Assembly: GCA_033816765.1 (NCBI GenBank)
Contig: CM066294.1
Span: 2,914,001 to 2,978,000, forward strand
Source: Nothopassalora personata
Taxonomy: Eukaryota; Ascomycota; Dothideomycetes; Mycosphaerellales; Mycosphaerellaceae
Length of the DNA: 64,000 nucleotides
Direction: 5' to 3'
Positions within the stretch are counted from its first letter, which is position 1. Each line of letters begins with the position of its first letter. The translations under genes were made by a program, and so were the position numbers. Below, in pieces: positions 33,045 to 45,218 of the stretch. The notes under the pieces were generated by a model, which was not told the origin of the DNA, searched no databases, and saw nothing but the letters and a program-made list of their open reading frames with translations.

Positions 33045-36000
33045 ATGGCTCGCCGTACAGTCACGGTCAATGGCGCACACACCAACGGCCATGCGCCGCC
33101 GTCGTCCACGCTGGCAGCACAAATAGTGCAGAATCATGGCGGGACAGCCACGTTCGCGGACGTGCTACAGGAGATGCTCAGTGATCAGGCCGCTGCTCAA
33201 GAGAATGACGCTCACGTGAACGTCCAACTCGTCAGCGTACTCCTCCAGGCTGGTCTTTTGCCACTCACCACAGACAACCCCTTCGCGAACTCGGACGACC
33301 TCTTGCAGCAGGCCCGGGACAGCATCACTGTGATTGAGAGGACATTGAAGCGGCAACCAGAAGTCGCGGTAACTCAGTTAACTCCAGAGGGTCCACAGTT
33401 GTTCCTAAGTCTGCTGGCTACGCTCGCTTCCCTGTGCGGACGACCAAAGTGTCAAAACCTCGGCGTGCACCAACTGTTGAGCTCAATATGTACTGGACTC
33501 GACAAGTCTCTTCATTTCTGGAAGTCGGCTCATGTGTTACGCGAGATCGTACAAGAAAGCGTTGATGGTACGTTGAATGCTATGCGGTAAGTGATCCCTG
33601 CTTATCCTTCCATACAGATGCTCTCCTTGCCCTCGAGGCATTGACAGCCACAAACACAAAGGTCAGCTTGACATTGCCTCCAGCCAGGAGTGTTGGTAAG
33701 CTTTGGTCACATGGAGAGAACAGCATCACTGCGCCTCCGGGTACCACCGCCACGGTTCATGATGCTTCCCGAGCTTTCATGGTGGCAATGGAGCTTTCAC
33801 AGGTCAATGGACTTGTCAAACCTTGGTGTCGGGAGACGAATTTGAGGCTCCAACAAGCAGCGTACAAGTTCAGAGCACAGCTGCAGAAGGCAGAGCTTTG
33901 GAAGCAGACCCTGCAACATCTCCATGAACTCGGCGACAACGATGCCGACGAGATCCTATCTCCTCTGCTTCAAGAGACTGCGAAGGCACAGGATGTTGTC
34001 ATGAGCAATGGAGACGACCTTTTCACAGCCTTTGAGCAACAATGTACGTTGCACCCGGGCACGATAAAACGCAGAAAGCCACGAAAGCGCCGAAGGCTAT
34101 CCACTGAAGACCTCAATCCGCACGCCGCAGACCCTGCTCAGCGCATGGCTTGGCTCGCTGGAGGTCCCGAAGCAGCGAAGGCGATATACCTGACGATGTC
34201 TGACCAAGAGAAAGGCACCGCTTGGCAATCTCTAGCGGATCACGCACAGCATGACTTGGATACTACCCTCGCAACCATCTCGAAGCTCATCGCTTTGCCT
34301 GAACTTCATGACACAAAGCGACAGCGAGTGTTGTCAATGTACGCTGTGGCGGCGTGCGCACAGCATCTCAACAGCAAGGAGCAAGTTGCGCTTGGCTCAT
34401 CTGAATTCGGAATGTACTGTCTCCAAAGTCTGCACAGCTCAAGCCGTGAATTACGACTTGCAGCTAGTCGCGCACTGCCTTGCTTCCTCAGGCATGATAT
34501 CCGGGAGGACGTGCGAGACGCCAACCGGAAGCTTGCACTCGAATACCTTAGGACTTTGTCCGATCGAGACGTGGCAAGCGAGCAGGAAACACTCATAATC
34601 GCCTGGGGTCAAGTGGCGATCGCGTGTGGCGACACTGAGCTCAATCTTGTGCTGCTCCGCTTGGTGGACTACCTTGGCCACTCTAACAGCCTCATATGCG
34701 GACTCGCAGCTGCGGAGGTCGAAGCCATAGCGACTGCTAAAGCAACGACGGTCGTAGAGATGTTTCAGCCATTTTGGCGGTCCATCGCCGTGTCGGCAGT
34801 GCAGGATCTACCGACCAGACCGAACAAGACGCAGCAGTTGTGCGACCTTCTCTATATGGATCTCGATTCTTTCCTGAACATGACACAACGCGACACGTTG
34901 CCGACTCTAGTGCTCACCAAGAAGCAAGACATCATACAGAGAATCGCCGATGCAGCTGGGAGGGAGTCGGTACGGGATGTGTGCCTGCAACCGATAACAA
35001 ATCTAGCAGCCATATTGTCGCTCTTGCTCACACAGTCTTCCGGCGATGTCGAGGAGTCAGTCTTCGCGTCTCTGACAGCTGTCGATCCTGCCTTTGGGGA
35101 TGTTGACCTTGCAAGCTTGATCAAACTCGAGCCAGTGCAGATTGCTTGCGAGCTGTTGAAGCTCTGCGCGGATGAGAGTGATGATAGGAAGTCCAGAGCA
35201 TATCAAGCTTTCCATAGTTTCGCGAACATAGAGCAAGTGGCGCCCGGTCAGCGCAAGGCTCATGCGAAAGCCAGCAAAGCTGTACTAGCCCACTTCGACA
35301 AACACATTCTGGGCATTCTGACGAACTTCTCAGCCATACTGGAAACCGGTCCAGAATTCGTCGCGGAGAAGATTCGCTGCCTCAGAGGAATCGAAGAAAT
35401 CTTCACCCTCACGAAGGGTGACGTCTCGATTGCTCTGCCGCAAATTCGCGCGTGCCTACATGTGGGATTGAACCAACTGGCTCTACAGGAAGTGGCATTC
35501 GGCGTCTGGCTATCGCTTGTCGATTGCCTCTTGCAGAGCGAAGACGTGGCAGAGATCGTTGATGAAACCTTCGTCCTTATTGTGCGACATTGGCCAACAA
35601 TATCCGACAAGATGCGGAACAAGGTTCACAATTCAGTCAGCTCTTTGGTCAAGGCCCACAACATAACACTCACCGAGAACATAATGACTCTTCCATCACT
35701 ACACAGTTGCGCACCACTGCTGACCAAATTCGCCTCCGAATTCCAGCGCCTCAAAGATCAAGAAAGTGTGGAGAGCCATTGCAAAGCATTTACTCGGCGT
35801 CTTCGTGCGGAAAGCGGCAAAGTCGTTCTGCAAGCATTGGTCGAGCTGGTGCCTTACCTCGATGAGCATCAGGGCTTCATGCACGAGACGGCTGCAAGCG
35901 AGCACCCTTCGATAGTGCTTCCGGAGCTGCTGCGTGCGCTACTTGATGTGACGGTGAAGTACTCGACCGTTGATGAGCAAGCCGCTGAGCTCTGTGGCAA

Positions 36001-39000
36001 AGCGCTCGGTATCATAGGGTGCGTCGATCCGAATCGTGTCGAAGCGGCGCGCAAGAAGAGGCAAGTCCTGGTGCTGTCCAATTTTGATACGGCAAGCGAG
36101 GTCATCAACTGGATCTTGGCCCTGTTCGAGGACGTCTTGGTAAAGGCCTTCAAGTCTGTGACAAACGCGAAAGCCCAAGGTATTCTGGCATACACTATGC
36201 AAGAGCTACTATCTTTCTGCAACTTTGGCGAGCTGTCTCAACTGCGACCACGCGCCTCTCAGGCACCAGAAGGCTATCAGCGATGGTACGACTTGCCAGA
36301 GCACGTCCGTACAACACTGACACCCTTCCTCAGCTCGCGATACTTTGTAGTACCAAACAAAGATATTGGTCCACCCAACAGAGCTTACCCTAACTTCTCT
36401 GTGGACGACAGTCATGAGAAGTGGTTGAGGTCACTAACTTTCGATCTGATGCACAAAGCGAAGGGAGACAATGCGAAGACTGCCTTCCCGCTCGTGGCAC
36501 GTCTCATTCGTTTCCATGATCTAGGGATCGCAAGATTTGTGTTGCCGTACGCAATACTCAACGTCGTGATCGGTGGCACTGTTGCAGAGGTTCAAGGTCT
36601 GACCGACGAATTCCTAGCGGTGCTGCGCTGCCGCTCAGCCCTACCACAGCAACAGGAATGTATAAGACTATGCAGTGAGAGTGTATTCGGCGCGTTGGAT
36701 TACCTTGCGGTTTGGTTACGAGGCAAGAAACAGCAGCTCGCCGCAACTCGGACCGAAGCATACAAGACTGGACATTCACCAACCGAGTTCGATGAGGCAC
36801 GAGACATGGCTCAAATCGACACTGTTGAAACTTTCCTGGCATCCATACCAGCAGATGTCATCGCAGAACAGGCTGTTGACTGCCGGTCCTATGCTCGAGC
36901 ACTATTCCACTGGGAGCAGCACATCCGAAAGAAGAGATCGCTTATCCCTTCGCCTCGTATGACAGAGCAGCACGAAATGCTATACGACAAGCTTCAAGAT
37001 ATTTACTCACAGATCGACGAACCTGATGGCCTGGAGGGCCTTGCTGTCAGGCTGCCAATCATCAGTGAGGAGCAACAAGCTTTCAACCACGCAAAGTCGG
37101 GGCGGTGGACAGCAGCACAAGCCTGGTACGAGCTTCAGCTGGCCGAGCAACCCACGAACACAGATATACAGCATAGTTTTCTGCGATGTCTACAGGAAAC
37201 TGGTCAATACGCCTCATTGCTCAACTATGCAAAGGGGTTTCGCACTGAAGGCAATAGTGCTCAAGCACACCTAGCTCTGATGGCAGAAGCAAGCTGGATG
37301 GTCGAAGATGTTGAAAAACTCAGCATATGCGTCAAGCTCCAGTCCGAGAACAGCCACCACGACTTCAATATAGGCATCGCGGAAGTCTTGCTACGCATAG
37401 GAGGGCTTTCACCAGAGGCGTTCGAGGATAAAGTAAGCCAGATTCGCAAGTCGATCACAGAGAGCCTCTCCATGGCAAGCACGGACTCACTCCAGCTATG
37501 CCACTCCGAGCTCGTGAAACTACATGTCCTACACGAGATCGAAGCAATGGCAAACGCGGATCCCAGCGCAAGCCTCGATCTGTTGAAGTGCCTCGACAAG
37601 CGTTTGACAGAGGTAGGCTCTTACGTCCAAGACAAGCAGTACATTCTTGGTGTGAGGCGGGCCATCATGTATCTGCGATCTTCACAATTCCCAAACTCTC
37701 ACCTAGGAACTCTATGGCTTACCACTGCGCGCTTGGCACGACAAGCCAAGAACACCAGCAGTTCCTACAAAGCTACGCTCAAGGCGTTCGAATGTGGTCT
37801 GCGTGAAGCCAAATTAGAAGAAGCGAGACTCCTATGGCATGAGGGCCATCAAAGACAGGCACTTCAGCTGCTAGAGAACGCAATCGAATCGGGCATGGTC
37901 ACGGACGACAACATTGAGGCGGACATAATGATGACCGATGTCAGCTTGAGCACGAAGGGATCCGCAAGCGAGATTAATGGTTACAAGCAGGATCGCCTTA
38001 ATGCAAAGGCTGTGCTGCTTTTGGCAAAATGGCTGGACGCCTCCGGACAAAGTCAGACTCAAGATATGTCTGATCGTTATCAGCTTGCGGCAAGACGATG
38101 CCAGCGTTGGGAGAAGGGCCATTACTATCTCGGGAAGCACTATGGCAAGTTGCTGAATGCCCAGAAACAACGACCAAAGGACAAGCAATCGCAGGCCTTC
38201 GCTACTGGAGAGCTCGTAAAGTTGGTCATCGACAACACTCTACGATCGATACCTTTTGGCAACAAATACTGGCATGAGACCATACCTCGGGTGCTGACCC
38301 TGTGGATGGAGCTTGGCTCTCTCTGCATCAAGAAAGAGCCCAAAGAGAGCAATGATATCTTCGACAAGCGAGTCAAAACACTTCAAGCCACCAACAAGCA
38401 GCTACAGAAATACTTCGAGAGAGTACCACCTTACGTATTCTACCACGCTCTGCCGCAGCTCATCTCTCGAATCACTCACCCGCATCCGGAAGTGTGGAAA
38501 CAGCTGTGCAACATCTTGACCAGGATTGCTGCATCTCATCCAAGCCAAGCTCTGTGGAGTATGCTTGGGGTAGTAAGGGCAGCTGACCGCACCAGAATCG
38601 AGCGCGGCACAGAGGTGCTGAACAGACTCCGAGATCCCAAGACGAAGCCGAAGAACTCTGACATTTCTGGTGATCTGAAGACGCTCATCCACCAGGGCCA
38701 ACGTTTGTGCGATGGCTTGTTGCAGGCCAGTGAAGCGCCAGTCGAGCCTCGAGCCGTCAAGGTCAAGCTTGGCAAAGATCTGGGCTTCAACCATAAGCTC
38801 GCTCCAAGCCAGCTAGTGGTCCCTGTCGAGGCCACGTTGACTGCATCATCACCAGCTGCCGCGAACAGCGATACAATTCGTCGCCACAGAGCCTTCGCAC
38901 ACGACAAAGTCACCATACAGGCTTTCACTGACGATGTGTTGGTTCTGAACTCGCTGCAGCGACCTCGCAAGATCACTGCACGTGGCTCCGATGGCAAGCT

Positions 39001-39997
39001 TTACGGTCTAATGTGCAAGCCCAAGGACGATCTGCGCAAGGATCAACGTCTGATGGAGTTCAACGGCATCATCAATCGAGCCCTGAAGCGGAACACTGAG
39101 AGTAGCAAGCGACGACTCTACATCAAGACTTATGCAGTCACGCCTCTCAGCGAAGAGTCCGGTACCATCGAATGGGTCGAGGGCATCAAGCCGATAAGAG
39201 ACATCTTGCTTAGCCTCTACGGGTCCAAGGGAATCCGGCCGAACTACAATGAGATCAAGAAAGATCTCGACATGGCTTCGTCCGCACCCGAACATGCTCA
39301 CATCTTCGCTGAGAAAGTCCTCAACCAGTTCCCGCCGTCACTACACGAGTGGTTCACGGAGACGTACCCCGAACCCGATACATGGATGGCAGCGCGCGTG
39401 CGTTACGCGCGGTCGGCGGCAGTCATGTCGATGGCAGGGCACATCCTCGGACTTGGAGATCGGCATGGCGAGAACATCTTGCTTGAGGAAGGGACAGGCG
39501 GAGTCTTCCACGTGGACTTCAACTGCTTGTTCGACAAAGGCCTTACGTTCGAGAAGCCGGAGCTGGTACCATTCAGGTTGACGCCGAACATGGTCGATGC
39601 GATGGGTCCGTACGGCTACGAAGGTCCATTCAGAAAATCATGCGAACTAACGCTAAGTCTGCTGCGCCAAGAACGCGACACGCTGATGACGGTGCTGGAG
39701 ACGTTTCTGTACGATCCAACCACCGACTTCGTGGGCAAGAAGAAGCGATCTACTGCAGGGGTTCCAGAGACACCGGCTGAAATCCTTGAAAGCGTGTCGA
39801 CCAAGCTGAAGGGTCTGCTACGTGGAGAGTCGATCGTGCTCAGTACTGAAGGTTACGTTGATGCTCTGATCCAGGAAGCCGTGAGCCACTTCAATCTGGC
39901 GAGCATGTACATTGGTAAGTTTTGTCTGTGGTTTGTTGCTGTTCTCGAAGAATGTTTGCTAACACTTTTGATTCCCAGGCTGGTGTTCGTTCCTGTG
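33045..39997 (+). CDS. MEC1: ATR/Mec1/UvsB checkpoint kinase (PIKK)
   Basis: Exons 33045..33567, 33618..39914 and 39978..39997; 2279 aa. Layout: long HEAT-repeat solenoid (to about residue 1400), FAT domain, PI3K-like kinase (about 1970-2230), FATC. The kinase is clearly ATR-type: GLGDRHGENILL with catalytic Asp2122, and HVDFNCLF (Asp2141; DFN in place of DFG), as in ATR, Mec1 and Rad3, followed by FRLTPNMVDAMGPYGYEGPFR. The final 20-nt exon completes the FATC as MYIGWCSFL, the expected ending. The kinase senses RPA-coated single-stranded DNA through its Ddc2/ATRIP/UvsD partner and starts the S-phase and G2 checkpoint. If the last intron were kept, about 24 unrelated residues would replace the FATC end. 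Confidence 0.95.
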
Positions 39998-40847
39998 ATG
40001 GGGGCTTGACGTTGAGTGCTATATCGAGATGTACGAGTGCTGGTTAGGAAAAGCGCGGCAGAGAATACGAAGCAGGGACGCGGTCGTCGTCACTAGCTCT
40101 CGGACGTTCCTATGTACAGTACCGACAACGAAGCCTCGAGCGGATCTAAATGCCTATTCGAGGCACGGCCGTTGCTAGCGTGGCTCTCCCGCGAGCATTT
40201 CTCTTTTTTTTTTCTTTTGTTTTTCTGTTGCGACGAAATGTGAAATGTCAAACAGGTGGGGGGAACATGTGAGGAATATCAATATTATAGCCGGCTGTGT
40301 GTCGAGTATGAAGACTGCTTGAGTGAAGCACTGCAAAGCATGAGACCTCAGCGACCCCTGCGAAACGGCCGGTTGACGCCACTTATGCAGGTCCAGATGG
40401 CAGATTGGGTCCCCCCCCCCGGTACATACGCGATTCGTCCCCCGCAGAACATGTCTGACCCCCAACACACCAAAGCTGTTGTTAACATTCTTCACGCCCT
40501 CTCCCGCCGCCATTCATTCTTCTACAGTACCACATTTCTCCTTGCCCCGTGTATACTACCAATTGCACTCGTTACTTACCATCGCGAGCACAACTGCGGA
40601 GAATTCTTTTTCAGCATTGCGTGCGAACGGCGTCCAGACATTGTTTCGCACCGAATCCACCTCCAAGTTTCATCATCGCCAATCGACCCAGCGATTGCAT
40701 CACCCGAAGAACCCAACTCGGCAACTCCCCGCGCGCCTCGAGGCGTCTGGACCGCTTTGATTGACGAGACGAAAGAGGCGTCCACGTTGAAACCACCTGG
40801 TTGCATTCACACTCGCTCACTTTTCCTGCTTCCTCAGTTCCGAAAGT
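39998..40847. other. Intergenic, no gene seen
   Basis: Between ATR kinase and MscS gene. Contains a T-rich tract (40202-40227) and a run of C (about 40411-40420). A plus-strand ORF at 40256-40909 overlaps the MscS start in another frame and has no motif; probably chance. Confidence 0.6.
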
Positions 40848-43751
40848 ATGAGCGCACAACTGCACCCGAGTCCGTCGCACAGAAATCGCTTCTCCCGCGA
40901 GGGATATAACCATATCCCGCACGAGCACCAAGACTCCTCGTATCCCGGCAATATGGGCCACAACAACGACGCGACTATTGACATTCCGCTCGAGCCGGTG
41001 CAGACCAGCACTAGCAGCGGCGCCGGTCTGCGGAATCCGAATACTGGTGCGCTTAACAACAGCATGACCGACGAGCAACTACCACCACAACCGGTCAATG
41101 AGAAGGGTGGCTTCTTTCGTGGGCGCAGAGCGAAGCCGGTCGCTGGGCAGAATCCTAATGGCACGGGCAAGACGGGCTATGATGGCGAGGAAGATGTGTT
41201 GACGACGATGGGCAAGATCTACAACAAGATTTACAGCTTCTCCATTATCACGAGATACATGCTGTATGTCGTGCCCGTAGGCTTGTTGATCGCGGTGCCG
41301 ATCATTGTTGGTGCGATCATTGGTGGAGGAGACAACCCACCTGCCATCGGAGGCGTGCCCATTGTCTGGTTCTTCTCGTGGATCGAGATCATCTGGTGCA
41401 GTCTGTGGGCCTCCAAGATTGTCGCGCACTTTCTGCCCTACGTCTTCCAGCTCTTCGTCGGAGTGGTGAGCTCAGGTGTGCGCAAGTATGCCACAGTCAT
41501 TCGAGCACTGGAGATTCAGCTCTCTCTGGTTGGTTGGGCAATCACTTCGTTGGCGACCTTCAAGCCCATCATGCAGAGGAACCCATACAACAGAACGCAT
41601 GCTGGGAAGATCAGCGGCAATGGCCAGTGGGTGGACATTGTGCAAAAGATCTTGGCTGCAGCCTTGGTCTCGACGCTGGTAATCCTGACAGAGCGATTCT
41701 TCATCCAGCTCATCTCGATCAACTATCACCGAAAGCAGTTCAACTCCAGAATCCAGGACTCAAAGCGACAAATTTACATCCTCGGCCTGCTGTATGATGC
41801 TTCCCGAGCAATGTTCCCTCCTTACGGCGACGAGTTCTACGAGGAGGACGTCACCATCTCCGATCAGCTGCAACTGTCGAAACTCGGCGGAAAAAGGAAG
41901 GGCCACAAGCGGAGCGGTAGTGCCACGCCCATGAGGCTATTCCACAACATCGGACGATTTGGTGATCACGTCACTTCAGCCGTCGGCAACGTCGCATCTG
42001 AGATCACGGGCAAGGAAGTATTCAACGCGAACAGTGCACACTCGATCGTTATCACCGCTTTGGAGAGGAAGCGGACCTCGGAGGCGCTGGCTCGCCGCAT
42101 TTGGATGTCTTTCGTGGTGGAAGGCCGCGAAGCTCTGCTCGAGGAGGATATTGTGGACGTGCTTGGTTCTGATCGCAAGGCCGAGGCAGAAGAAGCGTAC
42201 GAAGCATTGGATCGGGACGCCAACGGAGACATCTCACTCGACGAAATGATCATGACGATTGTGGAATGGGGACGTGAGCGCAAGGCCATCGCCAACAGCA
42301 TGGTTGACGTAGCGCAGGCGATCAACGTGCTCGATCGCATGCTCTGCGCGGTGGTCATGGTGGCGGTCACCTTCATCTTCATCGCCTTCCTGAACACGAG
42401 CTTCGTCACCACCCTGGCCACTGCCGGAACTGCTCTTCTTTCCCTATCCTTTGTCTTCTCGGTCACTGCGCAAGAGATTCTGGGTTCTTGCATCTTCCTC
42501 TTTGTCAAGCATCCATTCGACATTGGCGACAGAGTCGACATCGCAGCCGACCGCTTCACAGTGGAGCACATCAGCTTGTTGTTCACCGTGTTCCGCCGAG
42601 CTACTGGACCAAAGACTGGGCAGCTCTGCCAGTATCCCAACATTGTGCTGAACTCACTTTCTCTGGACAACGTCAGCCGCAGCAAAGCCCAGACAGAACA
42701 GATTATACTCGACGTTTCCTTCGACACTTCCTTCGAGGACATTCAGATTCTAAAGAACGAGTTGAACGAGTTTGTCAAGGCTCCCGAGAACAACCGCGAC
42801 TTCCAGCCGGAGTTCGAGGTAGAGATTCTCGGTACAACAGACATGTCCAAGTTGCAGCTGCAGGTCGGTATCATGCACAAGAGCAATTGGGGCAACGAGA
42901 CTCTGCGCGCCGCTCGACGAAGCAAGTTCATGTGTGCTTTGGTCGCCGCTCTTCGTGCTGTGCCCATCTATCCCCCCGGTGGTGGTGTTGACGCTCAAGG
43001 AAGCGCAGCAGCTCCAAATTACTCCGTGACCATCTCCGATGCCGAAGCCAAGGAGAATGCACAGCATGCTGCAGCAGAGCGCGAGCAGGCTCGTCTCATT
43101 CCATTGAAGAAGATCCAGGAAGCAAAGGACGCCAATCCACTCAGCCATAGTGCCTCCTCTGGCCGACAGGGCATGGCTGGCATGACTACCCATGATCAGA
43201 ACATCATCACGGATCTCACTTCCCGTGACCCGACCTCAGACCCCGCTAGAGATCAGGCATGGACATCCAGCCGCAGCGGCGACGACGACAGCAGTACTCT
43301 CGGAGAACGACCCAGCATCGATCAGCAGGACCTGAATGAGGTTCGTGGTCTCCTCCATCGCCAGAGCACTCGCGGCAAGAGAAAGCCCAACACCGAGCCT
43401 ACACGCCCGACCTACCTCCAGCCAGGCGTACCCACCATCCATGAGCCTTCGGCATCTAGCTCAAGACCTTCCGTGATCCAGCCACAACCTAGCTCTGACA
43501 GCTACGCCCAACCAGCACAGACCTACAACCAGACCCTGTACCGACCGACGTTGAACACTCAGCCCAACCAGTATCAGTCTGCTCATACCCAGCTTCCGAC
43601 AGTTGCGCCAACCTCTCCCATTGAAATGAGTCAGGTCAATCGCAGCCCCAGCAACCCTTACAGGAACCGTTCCAACCTCAGCCCACCAGGTGGAAATAAT
43701 AATGAAGACGATGACGAATTTGGTTATATGCGACCATACTCCGGCGTTTGA
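40848..43751 (+). CDS. MscS-family mechanosensitive channel with EF-hand (Msy1/Msy2-like)
   Basis: Single exon, 967 aa. Disordered N-terminus (1-130), a first cluster of membrane helices (about 140-300), one EF-hand with loop DRDANGDISLDE at residues 455-466, then the conserved MscS pore and beta domain: helix FIFIAFLNTSFVTTLATAGTALLSLSF, then FVKHPFDIGDRVDI and ITVEHISLL-type segment, and NIVLNSLSLDNVSRS. The C-terminal 250 residues are Gln/Ser/Pro-rich and disordered. Fission-yeast Msy1 and Msy2 have this same MscS plus EF-hand layout, sit in the ER and limit calcium rise during hypo-osmotic swelling. The same role is inferred here. No intron was detected, unusual for a gene this long in this window. 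Confidence 0.93.
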   Translation: MSAQLHPSPSHRNRFSREGYNHIPHEHQDSSYPGNMGHNNDATIDIPLEPVQTSTSSGAGLRNPNTGALNNSMTDEQLPPQPVNEKGGFFRGRRAKPVAGQNPNGTGKTGYDGEEDVLTTMGKIYNKIYSFSIITRYMLYVVPVGLLIAVPIIVGAIIGGGDNPPAIGGVPIVWFFSWIEIIWCSLWASKIVAHFLPYVFQLFVGVVSSGVRKYATVIRALEIQLSLVGWAITSLATFKPIMQRNPYNRTHAGKISGNGQWVDIVQKILAAALVSTLVILTERFFIQLISINYHRKQFNSRIQDSKRQIYILGLLYDASRAMFPPYGDEFYEEDVTISDQLQLSKLGGKRKGHKRSGSATPMRLFHNIGRFGDHVTSAVGNVASEITGKEVFNANSAHSIVITALERKRTSEALARRIWMSFVVEGREALLEEDIVDVLGSDRKAEAEEAYEALDRDANGDISLDEMIMTIVEWGRERKAIANSMVDVAQAINVLDRMLCAVVMVAVTFIFIAFLNTSFVTTLATAGTALLSLSFVFSVTAQEILGSCIFLFVKHPFDIGDRVDIAADRFTVEHISLLFTVFRRATGPKTGQLCQYPNIVLNSLSLDNVSRSKAQTEQIILDVSFDTSFEDIQILKNELNEFVKAPENNRDFQPEFEVEILGTTDMSKLQLQVGIMHKSNWGNETLRAARRSKFMCALVAALRAVPIYPPGGGVDAQGSAAAPNYSVTISDAEAKENAQHAAAEREQARLIPLKKIQEAKDANPLSHSASSGRQGMAGMTTHDQNIITDLTSRDPTSDPARDQAWTSSRSGDDDSSTLGERPSIDQQDLNEVRGLLHRQSTRGKRKPNTEPTRPTYLQPGVPTIHEPSASSSRPSVIQPQPSSDSYAQPAQTYNQTLYRPTLNTQPNQYQSAHTQLPTVAPTSPIEMSQVNRSPSNPYRNRSNLSPPGGNNNEDDDEFGYMRPYSGV

Positions 43752-44224
43752 AATGGCTCGACAGATACAGATTGAAATGCGATGCATTAGCGATGTTGCT
43801 GCATGGTGAGATGATGTGCGTGAAGAGCACTCGGTTTTATCCTCTCTGCACGAAAAGTGATCCGCCCTGCTCGCGAGCGGGATGAGTGGGTTCAAGGGCG
43901 TTCATTGGTTGTATGATAGATAGATCACGTACATATGAGGCTATTGGCCTATGATCTATGCGAAGAATTTTCCAGGTTGTCTCGTTGGGTTTAATCATTG
44001 CTAACGTAGAGATCTGTTCTCGAGTTCTCAAAAATGAAGCTTTTGCTGTTTGCGTCATTGCTCAGGAATCATCCTGGTAAACTCCCAATGTCTCTCCAAG
44101 CACATAGCCTACACTGCTGCTGAACAACAGCACCTCTCCCTCACTTCCTTCTGTTACTAACAAACAATCAAAACCATCACCACCCGACACCAACTCCACC
44201 ACCACCACCACCACCACCACCACA
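43752..44224. other. Intergenic with CCA tract
   Basis: 473 bp between the tandem MscS and HAD genes; apart from the CCA tract at its 3' end nothing is seen. Confidence 0.6.
44196..44223 (+). repeat. (CCA)n tract directly before the HAD start codon
   Basis: Nine CCA units end two bases before the ATG at 44225, so they lie in the 5' leader. On the minus strand the array reads as polyvaline-coding, which is not a gene. Confidence 0.85.
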
Positions 44225-44953
44225 ATGCCCCCCAAATCCATCTGCTTCGACGTCCTAGGAACCTGCTTCACCTTCGAAAGCGCCATAAACATCATCCACT
44301 CCCGCCTCGGCCCAAAACTCCACTCAGTCAACGCCGACGCCAAATCCGTCTTCTTCCTCTGGTTCTTCGCCGCCCAGCGCGATTTCACCTACACCTCGCT
44401 CTCAGGATCCTACACGCCCATCGCGTCGATCCTCGAATGCACTTTCAAGCGTGCGTGCGCCGTGGTCGATGTCCCGTTGGAGCAGGTCAGCGATGAAGAC
44501 GTCGCTGCTGTGATGGGGGAAGTGAGGGGGGGTCTGCTGCCGCGGCCCGGGTTGAAGGCGTGTTTTGATGGGTTGAGGGCTGGGGGCTGGGATGTTTATG
44601 GCGTGACGAATGGTGGGAAGGAGACGAGTTTGAGGTATTATGAAGGTGCTGGGATTGAAGTGGATGCGGAGCATTTGCTTAGTTGTGATGAGATTCGGGT
44701 GGCGAAGCCGGATGTGAGGGTTTATGAGAATGCTCATAGGCACTTGACGAAGAGGGGGTTGGGGCAGGAGGGGGATGGGGGGAGATGGTTTGTTGCGGCG
44801 CATGCGTGGGATTTGATTGCGGCGCGGAAGGCGGGGTTTAAGACGGCGTATTTGACGTTTGAGGAGCATGATCCGGTTACGGAGGTTTTTGGCGAGTTTG
44901 ATTTGTATGCGGATAGTATGGGGGAGTTGTTGGGAAAGCTGAAAGAGGTGTGA
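44225..44953 (+). CDS. HAD-superfamily hydrolase, haloacid dehalogenase type II-like
   Basis: Single exon, 242 aa. Motif I CFDVLGT has nucleophile Asp9 but not the second Asp (Leu11) typical of phosphatases, as in type II L-2-haloacid dehalogenases. Motif II is GVTNGG (Thr128-Asn129), motif III Lys161 in VAKPDVRVYE, and motif IV FVAAHAWDLIAARKAG with Asp196. The all-helical cap lies between motifs I and II. It hydrolyses a carbon-halogen or related bond through an aspartyl ester; the natural substrate in fungi is unknown. Synonymous codons switch sharply from C-ending to G/T-ending at about 44500. Confidence 0.9.
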   Translation: MPPKSICFDVLGTCFTFESAINIIHSRLGPKLHSVNADAKSVFFLWFFAAQRDFTYTSLSGSYTPIASILECTFKRACAVVDVPLEQVSDEDVAAVMGEVRGGLLPRPGLKACFDGLRAGGWDVYGVTNGGKETSLRYYEGAGIEVDAEHLLSCDEIRVAKPDVRVYENAHRHLTKRGLGQEGDGGRWFVAAHAWDLIAARKAGFKTAYLTFEEHDPVTEVFGEFDLYADSMGELLGKLKEV

Positions 44954-45218
44954 TGGGGTTAGAGGTTAGGATGTACATATACTTGACTGTCGACATGTCC
45001 AATGCTGACTGTGGATGCTCTGATTTGGCTTTGTACGGGTCTATAGAGCTTCGAGAATTTTGAACGCAGGGAACGTACGCTGCCTTGTTCGCGTCCATTC
45101 CAAAAGGTGCGGCTGTGAGTAGCCGATTCTGTCGGAGCATGCTTTGTGGTTACCATCTGTGATGATGGATGATCTGCAATGCTCTGTCATGATAGCTAAG
45201 CTGTTGCCGCCGCATCGT

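Noticed and set aside
40256..40909. 217-codon ORF before the MscS gene
   Set aside because: Overlaps the MscS start in another frame, contains low-complexity and poly-C derived residues, no motif.
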